Source: Malurus cyaneus samueli (lineage: Eukaryota > Chordata > Aves > Passeriformes > Maluridae). Taken from it: DNA of 64,000 nucleotides. The position numbers were made by a program, and so were the translations under genes. The stretch is from positions 48,289,377 through 48,353,376 of the forward strand of contig CM019218.1 in NCBI GenBank assembly GCA_009741485.1, given 5' to 3'. The notes under the pieces were generated by a model. It saw only the letters and a program-made list of their open reading frames with translations, searched no databases and had not been told where the DNA came from. Positions 50,415 through 63,893 of the stretch are shown piece after piece (the first letter of the stretch is position 1; each line of letters begins with the position of its first letter).

Positions 50415-53400
50415 AAAAAGAAAAAAATCCCCATCACCATAAACTTATGTCAGAAACGCTTCTAAAGGTTTTCCTCACCAAGGCCTCGCAAGAACTTGTT
50501 TACTCCACTTTGTTCAGTGTCCGGGAGCTCTTCCAAATACTGTTCCACTCTCTGCTCGAAAAGCCCTGTGACAGAGGAAGACAAGGATGCAGGGGTGAGC
50601 TGTGCCCAGCTGATCCCGCATCCCCGGGCACGGACCCGACGCGGAGCTGTACCTCCGGCAGCCGCGGCTCCCAGTCACCTTCCGGTTAACCGCCCAGCAT
50701 GTTAGGGATGCGTTTCCGCTTTCCCGGCGAGCGCAGGGGGATGGACATTGCCGCTAACCGCGGGACCCGACCGGAACAGCGAACTCCGCACCGCAGGGTT
50801 ACCACCCTTACCTTTTGCCCTGCATTTCCTCAGCTCTCTGTCCTGGATGAAGCCAGCGAACATTTGGGATTCCATGAAAACTTCCAAGAAGCGGCGAATA
50901 CTCTTGGAGGCCACAGATTTACGGAAAGCCTCCCTTTGGAAGGCACGCTCTCCTTTTTCATTCTGGGTTAGGAACAGGGAATAATGGCCAACTGTCTCCA
51001 CAAAGAATCGGATAAAAACCTCAGACACTAATCCATTCAGGGTGTTACATTCTGCAAAATAAGGCGGCAATAAGACACCAAAATCAGCTGCTACCAGAGC
51101 TGTCAGCATTATCCCCACAGGGCTACGCTGTGCATCTCCCGGTTCCCTGATGCCGTGCTGTCAATTGACGGGAGTTGCAGCGGCTCCCTGCCCGCCTATG
51201 GATGCACATGGACAAGGTGACAGCGCCATAACCACGAGTGCCAGTCTGTGGAGTTGGTGTTAGGTGACCAAGAGTCAATGAGAATTACAAAACGTCAGGA
51301 AACAGCTCAGAAAATTAAACGTTGATGGGTGTTTCGTCAAAATTATACCTCCTGTTTTCACTCTTGAGCAAGTTCTCTTCAGAAACTTCGAATGACTCAG
51401 TGCTAAAATATTTTCCCCTGAGGATAATAAGCCTGTACCAAGAACTGATCAAAAAGGGTCTGTTGTAGAAGTTGGGTTTTCATCGGTCCCTGCGATGTTA
51501 GAACAATTTTCTGTTCGTAATGCATGTGACTAGAAATAAATTTAAAAAATTGAATAGGGGCCTTTCATACCTTTTAACCACAGGCATTTCAATTTACCTT
51601 GGGCTGTTTTTATCATTGCTGAAGTGAAATATGAACCTTCAGAGGCAACTCAACCCATCTTGCACTAAAACTTTTCTGGTGGTACCTGCTTTTCCCCCTC
51701 AAAATACCAAGTGCCAAGAGCAACTCTGAACTCAGACACACCCCTAAGCCTGGAGAATTATCTGCATTGAGTTAGGGCCAAGTTAACTGCAAACCTTTGC
51801 TTGAGCAAAGGTTCAGAGGGATTCTCGGGGTCCATGTCATTTACAAAGAAATTAAAATAAATCATGGGTGAGGTACTACTGTGGATTGATGCCATTAGTC
51901 TCATTCCCTGTGTGCTCAGAGACAACTTTTGATATCACCAAAGGTATTTGGGACCTCAAGTCCCATCTTCCTTTCTCTTGCATGGAAAGTCACAATTCTA
52001 CCTACATTTGTTTACACAAGTCTCTGTTTCCAAATGAACTTACCATCATCTGAATCACTATCTGAATCTTGATTTATCAGTTCATTTTTTCTCTCTAGAG
52101 CCTGCTCCAGAGCAGCTTGCAATTTTCTAGGTAGCAGAGTGTCTTCATCATCCATCTGATAGAAGAAAAAAGAAAATCTTTAAGCCACATTAATCTATGC
52201 AGGAGCTATAGCAAATACATTCAGAAGGTTTAAAATTCAGACAAATTTTTTTATCTGCTACTGTCATGTCTATATAAATAAAATAATGAAAATCTATGTG
52301 CAGCTAAAAAATGCTTCTAAACAAAACTTCTTGTCACTCCTTACAAGATTAAAATCAGGAATGATAACCCAAAAAACAGGTAAAACAGAAATGTGGAATC
52401 AGCTCTTTACATGACAAAGAACCCAAACAGTTGTGTTTAAGTAAATACACGTCATGTGAAACCTTGCCAGGTGTACACAGCTGCAATAGTTGGTTTTAGG
52501 CACCTCCTTTGGTCCCTGACAGTTGTTTTTACTTTCTGTAGTATATCTTGTTTTCTGGGTCTTCCCAGAAAGCCTTCTTGTTGCTCTCTTCGTCTTATTT
52601 AATGCTTCTTCAGGAGAAGTGAGTAGGCACAGGGGCTTTAGCTCTGCAGCCACTGTTCACCAGCCATATTATACAGGGAACTGTATACAAGTTTCCTCAC
52701 CCAACCTGCAGATTGTTGTTTTGGAATTGTTTATTACCACATGATTTTCAGGAGATGATGAGCCCTCATCTCCCTCTTTACAAGGCTCCTGCTTTTCCTA
52801 TCACTATTAAACTATCACCAATAAACTATTCTTCACCTTTATGCTCTCACTCAGGAATTTTCTTTGCAATTTTTGTCCTTTTCACTTCCAACAGTGTGAG
52901 TTTTCTTGCAAAGGTGATGTTAGCTTTGGATGTTTTCTTTCCACACTGTGAATACAGTTCTTGATTCCTTCCAACAGTCACAGCCTCAATCCTGTCTGCA
53001 TACCTGAGAAGTTCTTATTTGCAGGTGGAACAGAAAATGGGAACTTTTTTTTTCCCTAATCGCTTTCACTTTGCACACACAATTCCTGCCAAATCTCTCT
53101 GATCAAAGAAACCTAATCATACTGTAGGAGTAAACAGCCTGCTAGACTGCATGGCAGCAATCTGAGCTGTACTTTACCTGTCTGATGAATCGATCAGATC
53201 CCAGGTTAACCATCAAAGCCTAAAGAAAAGAAAACACTGCCGTGAAATATATCTGAAGATACAGAAGACATTCAGGTGTTCATTGTTTTTTAATAGCAAA
53301 GGATCATCTGAACAAGCCTCAACATGAATCAAATTCCTGCTGTGAAACAAGAGGTTGTGTGCTTTATGAAACAAGAATATAAAGGCTTTCTTTAGAGCTA

Positions 53401-54441
53401 GAAGTCAAATTTAACATAGATACAACAGAATGTATGTATTTAATTTGTAAAAAAACAAAAAAAAAAAAACAAGCCAAAAGGGTTGGGTATGTCTTTTTTC
53501 TTAAATCTATGCAAGTTATTGCTAGTAATTTTTGTTACCATGTATTTGAAAAGTGCTTCAGAGGGGTTCAAAGAACAGTGTCATGGAGGCAGCAGGGCTT
53601 CTCAGGGGCAAGAGTGTGCAATATTCATGATAACAAAGCAGCAAAGCAGAGATGGAGCTGGGAAAATGTGGAAGAGCAATGTTAGGAAAGCAGAAGGATA
53701 ATGGAACAGAGATTTACATGGGCCAAAGGCACACAAGGCCTTAAAGGCGAGCACAAGAAAAGAAAATTTCTTAGAAAAATGACAGGAAACTAATAGGAGT
53801 AAGAAATTTATTGGGAGAGCCAATAAAGTGCAACTCTCATTTGATTCCCAATATAGTATTAACAAAGTTTTAGAAGTTAAAAAAAATATTAAAGGTTTTG
53901 GTTTTTGTGGTCACTACAGCTTCATGCACAGCTTCTGTTGGGATTAAGAGGTCATAGCAGATGGCTTCATCTTCTTGGTCCAGAATAAATCAGCATATTT
54001 ACACCCTACTAACTTGTGACCAGGTAAATATTCATCTGTCTCTGTCAAGGTGCCAGCTATGGAAGAGGGGCAGAACAAAAGAGAAGAGTAAAGCTACTAC
54101 TGCGGTTTTGCCAAGAAGCAGTTGCCCATAAGAATCAGGCAGAGAAGAAACAAAGAGGCAGATTAAAAATTAAACACATGAGGATTTATGTGCAAATGGC
54201 AGTCCTCTCCTGGGTGAGGCCAGCTTTACTCCAGAGGAAAACAATCCTGGTGCCAGCTCCTACCTCCTCTACGGGCAGGTCCTTGAGTTTGGGCAGAGAG
54301 CTGGAGAGCAGTCCCACCAGGAAGGGGGTCGGGCAGCACACAATGTCAATCATGGATGAGGGCAGGACAGGAATGAAGGTGTGCTGCCAGGAGAAGGGGT
54401 ACAGCAGGGCCACTACAGCGTGGGAGCAGCTCGACAGAGTG
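49954..54441 (-). CDS. DENND2B: DENND2B (ST5), C-terminal six coding exons (5' end outside window)
   Basis: Rab guanine-nucleotide exchange factor; human DENND2B activates RAB13 at the plasma membrane. Joined exons, high to low: 54441-54264, 53219-53178, 52155-52044, 51051-50812, 50565-50479, 49988-49954. All are in phase, giving 230 complete codons plus the stop; the first exon starts with the last base of a split Ser codon. The sequence closely follows human DENND2B as I remember it: the cDENN end (SCSHAVVALLYPFSWQHTFI, MIDIVCCPTPFLVGLL), an acidic DSDSDSDD linker, the dDENN domain (FIRFFVETVGHYSLFLTQNE, FMESQMFAGFIQDREL) and the basic C-terminus KMKFLHKKN. The human protein is about 1137 residues, so roughly four fifths, including the uDENN, lies upstream beyond 64 kb. 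Confidence 0.96.
50229..50322. repeat. Two-copy tandem duplication, unit about 45 bp
   Basis: TTTTCATTGTTTTCCTTTTT with its flanks occurs twice in direct succession with few differences, so it is a recent local duplication. It lies in the last DENND2B intron. Confidence 0.85.
50392..50427 (+). repeat. poly-A tract
   Basis: Long A run ending in AAGAAAAAAGAAAAAAA, in the last DENND2B intron close to the penultimate exon. On the transcribed strand it is a poly-T stretch. Confidence 0.85.
50479..50565 (-). CDS. DENND2B: DENND2B penultimate coding exon
   Basis: Between GTCACAG and GTGAGG. Encodes LFEQRVEQYLEELPDTEQSG then VNKFLRGL, the last helices of the dDENN domain. Confidence 0.95.
50620..50810. 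promoter_or_regulatory. Intragenic CpG island in DENND2B
   Basis: By eye roughly 25-30 CpG dinucleotides in 190 bases, with CCGCGG, CCCGACGCGG and ACCGCGGGACCCGACCGG, abutting the donor side of the main dDENN exon. No known first exon lies here. It could be an internal or antisense promoter or a GC-biased patch. Confidence 0.6.
50812..51051 (-). CDS. DENND2B: DENND2B exon: main dDENN exon
   Basis: Between TTTTGCAG and GTAAGGG. Encodes CNTLNGLVSEVFIRFFVETV, GERAFQREAFRKSVASKSIR, RFLEVFMESQMFAGFIQDRE and LRKCRAK, the dDENN core. Confidence 0.96.
52044..52155 (-). CDS. DENND2B: DENND2B exon: cDENN-dDENN linker
   Basis: Between TATCAG and GTAAG. Encodes MDDEDTLLPRKLQAALEQAL and an acidic DSDSDSDD run. 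It ends in phase 1. Confidence 0.94.
53178..53219 (-). CDS. DENND2B: DENND2B exon: 42-nt small exon
   Basis: Has 14 codons, ALMVNLGSDRFIRQ, between CTTTAG and GTAAAG, in phase 0 at both ends. It matches the human segment between the LPVEE and MDDEDTLLP blocks. Confidence 0.92.
53640..53860 (+). repeat. Possible ancient interspersed repeat
   Basis: The run 'AAGGCCTTAAAGGCGAGCAC ... GAGAGCCAATAAAGTG' resembles a diverged dispersed element I associate with vertebrate genomes, but I cannot name the family. Confidence 0.3.
54264..54441 (-). CDS. DENND2B: DENND2B exon: end of cDENN domain
   Basis: Between CCCCAG and GTAGGAG. Encodes TLSSCSHAVVALLYPFSWQH to LSSSLPKLKDLPVEE, the hydrophobic core of the cDENN domain. 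The first base completes a Ser codon from an exon not in this window. Confidence 0.96.
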
Positions 54442-57400
54442 CTGGGGAGAGAGGAACAACCAGGTTAGCAGAGGCTCTTCTTGGTTCAGAATACCTTCCA
54501 CCTGCTGAGAAACTCGGCCTGTTGAAATACAAATGCCCATGGGGCTGCCTCTGTCATTTCTGATTTCAGACAGTCTCAGTCCCCCTCCTACCCCTCTGTA
54601 CTGTGCAGTGTGGTAGCTCACTGGAGACTTCAAGCTAAAGGTAAGAAAACAGAACCCGTTTGTTTCATTATAGCACTCAGGAGATAATTAGATCTAGAAG
54701 ACAACATTCATTGTTCCTAAAAGCACTCAAGAGCAGCCACCTTGAACAATGCTTAAAATCCAAAAGCAACTTCAGATCTTGGCTGTTACAAGCTTGTCAG
54801 TAGTAAAAATGCGTAATAGTAATGTTCTTAATTCAAGCACTAATGCAGGAACAAAGGAAAAGGAAAAATAAAATAAAAACTAAAAAAACCTCTACCAAGT
54901 CAGATGCAAAAAGCCCACAACAACCAATACTTATTCCAAAGGAAATGTGGTAAGAACAACACATTTTTCAAAGATCACATATTTTGTAACAATATAATAT
55001 TTTTACTATATTTTAAAGGGCTTATTAACCAACTTCAGTGATAAAGATATTGATCCTGCTCAGCAAAATACTCTAAAATATGGGTTGATATCCCCTAAAT
55101 GTTAAGGTTTGATATTAATGTGGGAAATGTCTGGTATATGTTGTCCTTCCATCTACTGATTCCCTTTTGCAGTCACATGGTTTCCAAATGTTAAAAATTA
55201 AGGAACATCATTACCAAGCGAGTTTTAGCATCAGGGAATAAAGACAGACTCTCCATATCAGAGTTTTTGAGTTTGGACTGAGTTACAACATCTGCCTCTC
55301 GCAGGCTGAGATGACAGAAATTTGGATTCAATGTGACTGAACTAATTTTCTCACATTGCAAACTTCTGCTGTGCTTAATGTAGCCACAAAGAACTATAAA
55401 TAATAACTGCAGAGCTGTTATTTCTTTAAAATGCTGGGGAGAGATGCTCATTTATTCTACTGCAAGATTTGGTGCAGACTTTAGGTGGCATCAGACCTCC
55501 ACCAGAATAACCTTCATGAGCGCTTTTTACTTTAGTTGTAGATTATTCCAAGGCCAGAAGAAAGGTTTCTCCTGTTTGTTCCTGTCCATGATTAAACTTT
55601 GAAGTCTGCTGAATAAGAAAAGTGAGAATTAGAGGAGAAAGAGAGAAAAAGTTGGGGAAGAGCAAATCCTTGTCTTTTACTGCAAATAATCTGCTGCCTT
55701 GCTTTTAATTGACACTTCATTTAAAATGTAACAATCCCAGCATGGGTTTATAACATATGTTGCCTGACACAATGTTCTTGTAAAATGATGCATTTCTCTA
55801 ATTTATTTTTTATATATATATCAGGCAGTGGGGCTGCCATTGCCTCATATTTTGGTCTCAAACATCTACCATAACAAGCACAATGGTGTCTTTTGGAAGG
55901 GCTGTGGAACACGGTACAGACTCCCAGCATTTTCTCAAGATCGCTTTAATGACTCCCTGGAATTTTCATCCACCACAAATTCAGTCATCTTAGCTGAGCC
56001 ACGAAAGAAATAGCCATGTTAAACTAAAGGCAGGAAGACAAACATTCTTCTGATATTCAGTGAATATTTTTTTTCTTTCTATAAAATGCTCTTTTGTAAC
56101 ATGTTGTTTTACATGCAGTGCTGTGACGTAAATCAGCCCCTGCATCCTCTTGTGCGTGCTATTCCCACGCCAGGGGAGGCTTCAGGCTCCCATCCAGGAC
56201 CCTGGAATCTCTTCCTGAGCTTTCCTGGGAGCTGGCTGGGGCAGGGCAGCAGCAGAACACAGACAGCAGCCATGGTGGGGGTGTCCTGTGACAGCACCCA
56301 GCTCTGCTCTGCCAGCACCCCACAACAATCACATCACTGTCCCGCCAGCAGCTCAGCCCCTGCATTTTTGGACTCTGCACAGTTTCAAATTCAGACTCAG
56401 AAAATCTTCCCCTGTGGAACATCCCATTCCCATGAAATATTCTCTCCAAACTTTCAGCCCCCAGAACCTCCTGCTGCCATCCATCCTGGATGCTGCATCC
56501 ACAGAGGACAGTGAGAGACTCACAGTGGTCACCAAACTCCTGCTTTTACAATGTGCCTGTGTCTCTTCCCTAGCTGGAAAGATTCATATTTACAAACTTT
56601 TCACTTCAGTGTGAGTTTTTTACATTCTGTAAGGTAAAATTAAGAGATGTAAGGGAACCCTCAGCTTAAATCTCTAAAATAGAGCTCAGACCCTTCTAAA
56701 GGGATATTATTTGTGAGAAGCATGTTTAGGAAAGTAAAAAAGAAAGGCCTACCCTGGGAAACCAAGTCTGCTCCAGTTTTTCTTTTCAAAATATGCAACA
56801 CACACATTATACAACTGCTCTTGTTTATGAGAATTAAGCAGTAAGGTCAGATGATTTATTTTCTTTAAGGTGTGTGAAGCACACAAAGCAAAGCAACAGA
56901 ATGGTCAAAGTTAGATTTCCAAAATATTTCCACTTTTAGTACTCTAGGGCAGCTCCAGAGAGCTGCTTTGGAGAGTGGGCTTTTCCATTTGGTCTGTGCA
57001 GTTTTACAGGAATGCTGCATAACATTCTAACTGTTGTTCTACTGGAAAACATCTTAATTTCTGTGGTTGTCGTCTTGTAAAAATTATTTGGAATCTGCCA
57101 AGATTTTAGTTCTTCCTATGCCTTTTATTCACTAGATTTAAAAATTCTTCAGTGTTTGATCTTCTCCCCATGAAGGTTGTAATACAAGATTATACAAGTA
57201 TATTGAGACATTTCTTAATGATAAATTTCCCTTGAAGAGATCCATTATCATGTTACAGGCAAAATATGAGATTGCTTCTTTCCCACTCACAGTTGATTTA
57301 TCTTTCTCTGGGCTATTTTTTTTCCCAAATCATTTTCTCATGATAGCACACAGAACCTTTTCCTTGCTGTGTTGTTGGCTGAGGAGATGCAAGCTCCGAC

Positions 57401-59867
57401 TAAGAGTTGAGGCACAGGCATTTCAGACATAGCCGTGACTCAGCTGAATTTTGGAGACTGCTTATGAACGTGGTTTAGGTCCATGTCAAAAAGCAAATTA
57501 CTGTGACACAAACAAGAACCTTTTCACTCCTTTAGATAGGGAGGATGTCTGCTATCAATTTCTGAGTTGGCCAACCAACAAATAACCCCAAGCTTAGGCT
57601 ATATCCACACCTTTATCACAGCACAGTCAGCACACTGAGAAGGACATGCTGTTGGACAGGAACACAGTTCCCTGGCTGGGATGTCAATTCTGGGTGTGTT
57701 TGTTTCAAGGCTTTCTGCATGCTGCAAGTCACCAACTCTCTCAAACTGCTAAAATCATGTTCGGTTACACCTACTATTCGCAATGGAAATATTCCACAAA
57801 TATCCTGGATAACTCTTTTCTTTGCAGCAATAGCAATCAGCTATATTCCTTCCCCCTTCCCCATCACACCTAGAATTTCTCACATACCCAAGGGAGCTTC
57901 ACACACTGAGCATCCCCCAAATCCAGGATTAAGCCTCTAGCACAACCACTTGCTGACAAGGCTCCCTGATCCACCTTACTATTCACATGCACCTCCACAG
58001 TCATTTTGGTATTTCCATTGAAGGAGAAGCCAAGAATATCCCTTCCCTTCCTCCACTTCTCCCAAGGGACAGACAAGTTTCCTCAGCCAGGAGAGGAGGG
58101 AGGCCACCCCTTACATGCAGGGCCAAGACATCCAGCAGTTCTGTCACGCCAGTGCTGGTGCCAGCTCTGTGCTGTGCCAGTGCTCTGGACCGTGCCCTGG
58201 ACTGGGACCAACTCTCCCAATCTGGTCTCCCTGCTTCCTCAAATTGAGAAACATAGCCAAAAATGTAAATTCACAAAAAAAGTGCTTCCACTGTTTACTC
58301 TTCCACAACCCTTTTATATTCCTCATTTATTCCTGCTGATTAAATGATGTTGCTCTGTCCACATTTGCTGAACTCTTTTATGTGCTGTGTTGACACATTC
58401 ATGCTCCAGGCCACAAGCACTTTGCGAATGAGTTACCTCCCTGACACATATCCCTTCGTCTGCCTGGGACAGTTTCCTCCCACTTGAGGCTGGAGTCTGG
58501 AGGCTCTTTCCTTCCCAGGTGCTCCCTTCACTCACACGAGTATTACACACCCAGATGACTCCTCATCACAGGCCATGGCCCAGCTTTTCTGGGACACCTC
58601 CCACCCTTGGGCCAATGATGAACTGCATAGCAAAAACACATCACTGACACTTCCGTCCTACACCCTTCAATGCCTCTCCTGATCCTGAATTAACTCCAGT
58701 CTCTGACAGAGACAGAGGTCTATAACAACTGCAGGATGAAATACTCTGAGCACTTTGCAGAGGACTCTGTAAAGGACTCTGGGGAAAGGCTACAGGTGAA
58801 GGTGTTGGCCCATCTCCCCTCTAACACACACAGGCCACAGAGGTGGAAAGGACAAAGTAGAAAACTTGAAAAGCATAAAAGTAAAGGGAAAATGGAAGTA
58901 AAAACCATGACAGGCAGATACAGTTTGGGTGGAGATGGAGTGCAGGCAGCAATGCTGTTGCTGTGCTGGCAGCAATTAGGAGCAGAATTGTGTTGTGCTG
59001 GATACAGTGCACACTAAGGCTCTGAAAAAAATTAAGGTGTCTCTGGGTGTGTAAGGATAAATAAGAGCAGCATTACTAATCAGGTTGCTACAGCTAAGTA
59101 ATAGCGTCAGGGAAAAGACATAAATGAAAACAGTTCTAAGTATCAAGTGATAGTCTCCAAACTCTAGCTGTCTGCAATAAGCTCCTGCAGCATTCCTGCA
59201 GGTCAGCTTTTGAAGCAAGCCCTTGAGGATCCCTGGCCTGCCAGAAGTGCTGCCTGACAACGGGGACACGTTACTGCTTTCTCCCTGCTGCACAGTGTAT
59301 GTGCTCAGCTTCAGGACTCCACTGATCTCCAGATGCTCTTCTCCTGAGCCCCCAGATCAATGGTTTGTCCTTCATTGCCAGGGTTCTGTGCTGAGAGAAT
59401 ACGCTTTCCGTTAACCCAGATACCACCAACTACTGAACAAAAAGGCTAGAAAGAAATAAAATAAGGATGCAAGAATTCTTTTGTTATAATGGTGCAGGAC
59501 ATCTCCAGTTTTCCTGCCAGTATAAAATTATCAGACATGACAATGTTTCCTCCTATGCAAAATTATTGCTGTTTCTCTGTTACCACTTCCAGGACATTTA
59601 AAAAGGGCAAAAAAATCTACAATTCCTGTGTTTTGATTCGAATGAAAGAAATTACATGTTTTTGCAGCTTTTTTAACAAGACCTACCCCATAAGGCCTGC
59701 AGCTCCTGATGGCTCTGGGATACCTCCCTATTTATAGGATTGCTTGCATTTTAAGGCACTATTTTCACGTGATCTGAATTCAAAATTTAACTTATTTTCA
59801 CTGATGTTTTTTAGCTTGTGTGTCTGCCTTGGGATAACTATATTGTTTTCCAATTTAAAGTGAAGTT

Positions 59868-59950
59868 ATACAGAATTGTAAAGTAATTCAGGCAGGAAGA
59901 AACCTCAGGAGATCAACTGATCCAATTCCCCCTTGCTTTACATCAGACCA
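59868..59950 (-). mobile_element. CR1 LINE 3' tip
   Basis: Reads ACAGAATTGTAAAGTAATTC, then AGGAAGAAACCTCAGGAGAT and CAACTGATCCAATTCCCCCT, the reverse complement of the CR1 3' terminus (TTGGACTAGATGACCTCCAG-like). Only the tip remains. Confidence 0.75.
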
Positions 59951-62900
59951 GTTTCTTTCCAAACCAAATGAAATTATGTTATTTTGTTATATTAAACATC
60001 TTTGCTGCACTTTTTTGTTAAAGTGCACTTTTTTGGCAAGGACTTGTTGGCTGGCAGGAGGGTGTGCCAAGGACCCCTACCAGTATGTCTAAATTCACTC
60101 TGATGGCTATGTTAGAAGCCATCTTAAAATAATATTCTTGTGCATACTAGATAGAGACTTATTTAGCTGCTGATTCCTTCAGAATAAATTCTTAGCACTA
60201 AGCAAGATCTCCCTTTGTAGGCCAGATCTACACTGAGAAACTTAGGCTCCTCTGGGAGAGAAAGAGATCAACTTCCTGCAGGGAACTCAAGGAAAGGGAA
60301 GAGAAGAAAGGCAGGAAGAGGCTGAATTAAATGCAAAGAGTTAAAAATAATGTCTGTGAGGCAAAAGCAGGAGGGGAGGGAGACAAAAGGAGCCGGATGA
60401 GCAGGTAAAAAGGCAACTGAGGGCAAAGAGGCCAGAATGTAAAATTAAGGGACAATACAGTGACTGGCCAGGCTGAACAATACAAGGAGCAGGGAAAACT
60501 ATTAAATACAAACATGGTTAAAGCTCTGTCACACACATGCAGCCAAGTTGTTCGGTGCCATGATGAAATTTTTTCTTCCTTTTGCCATAGGCAGATGGAA
60601 AGACATGAGCCTGATGCCAATTGCCCCTCCTCTGTTGGTACCAGAGGTGCTGAGAGGGGCTGCAGCTGCGGGAGGGAAGGTCAGACACCAGCACAGCTGA
60701 AGGTGACAGAAGCTCAAAGCCCACTGCTGGCACAGATGGAAATCAAATATAACCAGTGCTCTACCCTTCAGCCAACTCCTGCACTGCTTTCCCCTTGTCC
60801 CACTCTGCACAGCTGCTGCTAAGCAGACACAAAACCACAGTTTTATCACGAATAATTCTCAAACTGAAAAGTTTCCTTCAAAACAGATACATTTGCCTGC
60901 ACATAAGAAGCAGGAGATTATGACGAAAACAAGCACCACAATCTGGGTTTAACGTACTGTTGTTTGACCCAAATTAATTTTAATCTGGTTAATTATCTGG
61001 GCACTAATAAAATAATTATTTCCAATGATTACAGAGCAGCAGGAGCTACAGTCCGTTCATGCCTTGCCTCACCAATTAAAATAAAGCATGAGGGGACAGG
61101 CAAATTACTGTTTTAGGCTTTGATTCAACACAGTATTTCAGCACAAGTTTCAGCCTTAATTTACTTTCATTGTGCTCAAATACTTTGCTGAAATGAAGCC
61201 TCAAAGACCTTTTCCCCCCACTTCTATTTTAATCAAACCAGCCCCAAAAGACATGATAGCACCTTCTGAACCACAAGTTCCCTGAACACTGTGGGAGAGG
61301 CTGCTGCAAAATAAGTCTCTCATCAGCAAGGCATGTTGAAGCTTAGGAAATTTGAATAATTTTTCACTTTCCTAGAAGCCCTTTAGGTGTTGGGCAAACT
61401 ACAGAGATTCCTTCAAGCTTTTCTAAAGTGGTTTGGAACCAGAGACTGTAATTTTTGAAGCTAATAAATACTGTAGGTTCATTTTGGTGTATTATTAATA
61501 TATCTTTTTAATTTTAAGAATATATTTTTTTAAGTCAAATAATTAGATTTTAACATCCTGGATTGAGAATTCCCTGTGGCAGAATCCTTCTGTAAAGGGT
61601 CCAACTCTCTATAGGGGTACACAGAGAGAAGGACACCTCTGCTGCTGCCAAGACACTTCTCACCTGACGTCCAGGTGAATCTGTGAAAATCTGGGTGGGT
61701 GCAGAAAGTTCAGGATGGCATAGTTGCATATGTGACTTAAAAGAGAGTTCTGAATTTGCTGAATTTCCTGTTAATAAATCTGATTTCTCTGGAATAATCA
61801 ATAAGATGTGGAAAAATGCATGAGTTTAGCCTGTAAAAGCCAGAGTAATATTCTGCATTGTGATCTATTTTATACAGCAAATAATAAGAGGTGAACTAAG
61901 AGTCATGACTTGAGGTCTTTAGTACCTGGCCTAAAGTATGCAGTTAATATTTTATCTCTAATAAATATCTGATACCCTTCTTTTCAGGAAACATAGACAA
62001 ACCTTTATGTGCATATTTGAGGTTACTTTTTCTATTGATGTCACAGACCTACCAATAGAAAGTTCTGCTCCTAGTGTTTGAATAAAAGAAGGAATTCTTC
62101 AGCATAAATGTGATGAGAGATGGGAACACGTCGAATTCATGTGAGGATCAGAGTGAGCCAGGTCTATTTGGATCATGTCAAATTCAGCAGCCAGTTCTGA
62201 ACATTTCACAACTTAATCATTATACACAGTGCAACAAATACTGCTACAATTAATCTCTGGAACTAGGTAAAGAGCTCCCTGAAGCACAAACAACACACCT
62301 CCCCTGTCTATTATGGGCTGAAACATCTCTTAGCCAGAGTTAACATATATCCACACATATTGCCAGCAGTGAGATAACAACTCAGACCAGAAGCAGGTGA
62401 AAATCCCTCACTCTGCACAGGAGCTCAACAAAAGAAGAACATTACTCAACAAGTGAACATTTCCCAGGGTGGGTGATTGCTTTGCCAACCCAGCAGCATT
62501 GCCATTGCACCCTGCCCTTAGCCTCCAGGGTGCATCCACTCCTCCCAATGGAGCCAGGCTCCCCCCACCCAGGGGTGAAGGGCAGAGTCCAACCACAGTG
62601 GCTCCCCTAATATAAATGCTGACACGTTTTCTGCAAGTGACCTTTGTGATATCTCATGGAATGCAAACAAGTGATAACACTGGCAGGGAGAGGGGGGCAC
62701 TGCGACTGAGGAGGAAATGCATATTTTCCACATCACATCAGCCCAGTTTAATTAATTATCAGTTACTGTCCTTTGCAAAATCTTTTAACTATGCTTACAA
62801 ATCAAAGAGTGTGGCTGCTTAACCCTCACACCATTCAAATGGCAGTTTTGCCCCATGAAAATGAGCTGAACTCAAACCCAAGCCTTTTACAAGAAACAAC

Positions 62901-63893
62901 TCACACTTCAGGTTTTATCTGGTGCTTTCTACAGGCAGCATGAGACAGCCAAGCTTGTAAAACTCTCGGAAAGGAATCCCAGTATGTCCTCACGTGTCTG
63001 GCAAAAGCAGTGCTGCAGTTCCTTATCTGTGGGGCACCAGTGACGCACTTAATATTGGGACAGGCTCCAGTGACAACTGAAGGTGAGTTATGGAGAGCAC
63101 TGGCAGTAATTCCTTTGTGCTAGTGATGATTCCTGGTAGGAGTTTTATGATGAGCCCAAGGTTACAACCCTGTTTCTGGAATTGTCTTCTCTTAGATTCA
63201 TGGAGCCATGGCTTACTTGCTGCAGTATCAATGAGCATAGTTAACAGAGCAGACTTACCCAACATTTTGCGTCATCATCTGTGCTCCTTTTCTGGTCTCT
63301 CCTTCTCATATTTTGCAAAAAACTGAGTGGGCAACATCTTCATTGATAAACTCTTCTCTGGCTACATCCCCTTCAGCTTAAGGATGCAACATCGTCTCCT
63401 ATTTTGTGCTGTTTTACCCTAACAGCATGGATTCATCATTGACACTGACTGAACATGTTCCCACAATTAAACAGAGATGGACACCATGAAAGATGATGAA
63501 AGATAGGAGAGATTCCTGTTTTAAAGCCACTGCATTTTTCAGTCACCTAAAGTAATTCAGATGTTCAGTGTTTGGCAATTAAACAACTTGTTAGCAAATA
63601 CTCTCAAGAAGTTCTTGCAGGTTAATTCTGACTATACAGAGGCTTTCCTTTTGGTTTTCATCCAAATTTTGCAAAGTTCCAGAAGTTACCATATCTTGCC
63701 ACATTTTACTTCAGTAAAAGTTTCTTTTTGAGAACCAGCCCCCACCTTTCAGGAACACCCAGTGAGTGACAGTCACTGTGAGGTGCCACTCATGATAACC
63801 TGCAAAGCATAACCCTGCCTCATGCAAAGATCAAGGCTGCAGCCCATAGAACTGAGAGCTGCAGAGAACACACCGTCAGGAGAGCTCTCTCAA

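Larger units (their letters stand above)
51052..54263. other. DENND2B introns between the dDENN and cDENN exons
   Basis: Three introns around the exons at 52044-52155 and 53178-53219. The only possible repeat is the diverged stretch at about 53640-53860; otherwise nothing is recognised. Confidence 0.6.

Noticed and set aside
56086..56614. Overlapping plus-strand frames of more than 100 codons near 56.1-56.6 kb
   Set aside because: Low-complexity Pro/Ser-rich translation with no start context, splice partners or known family.
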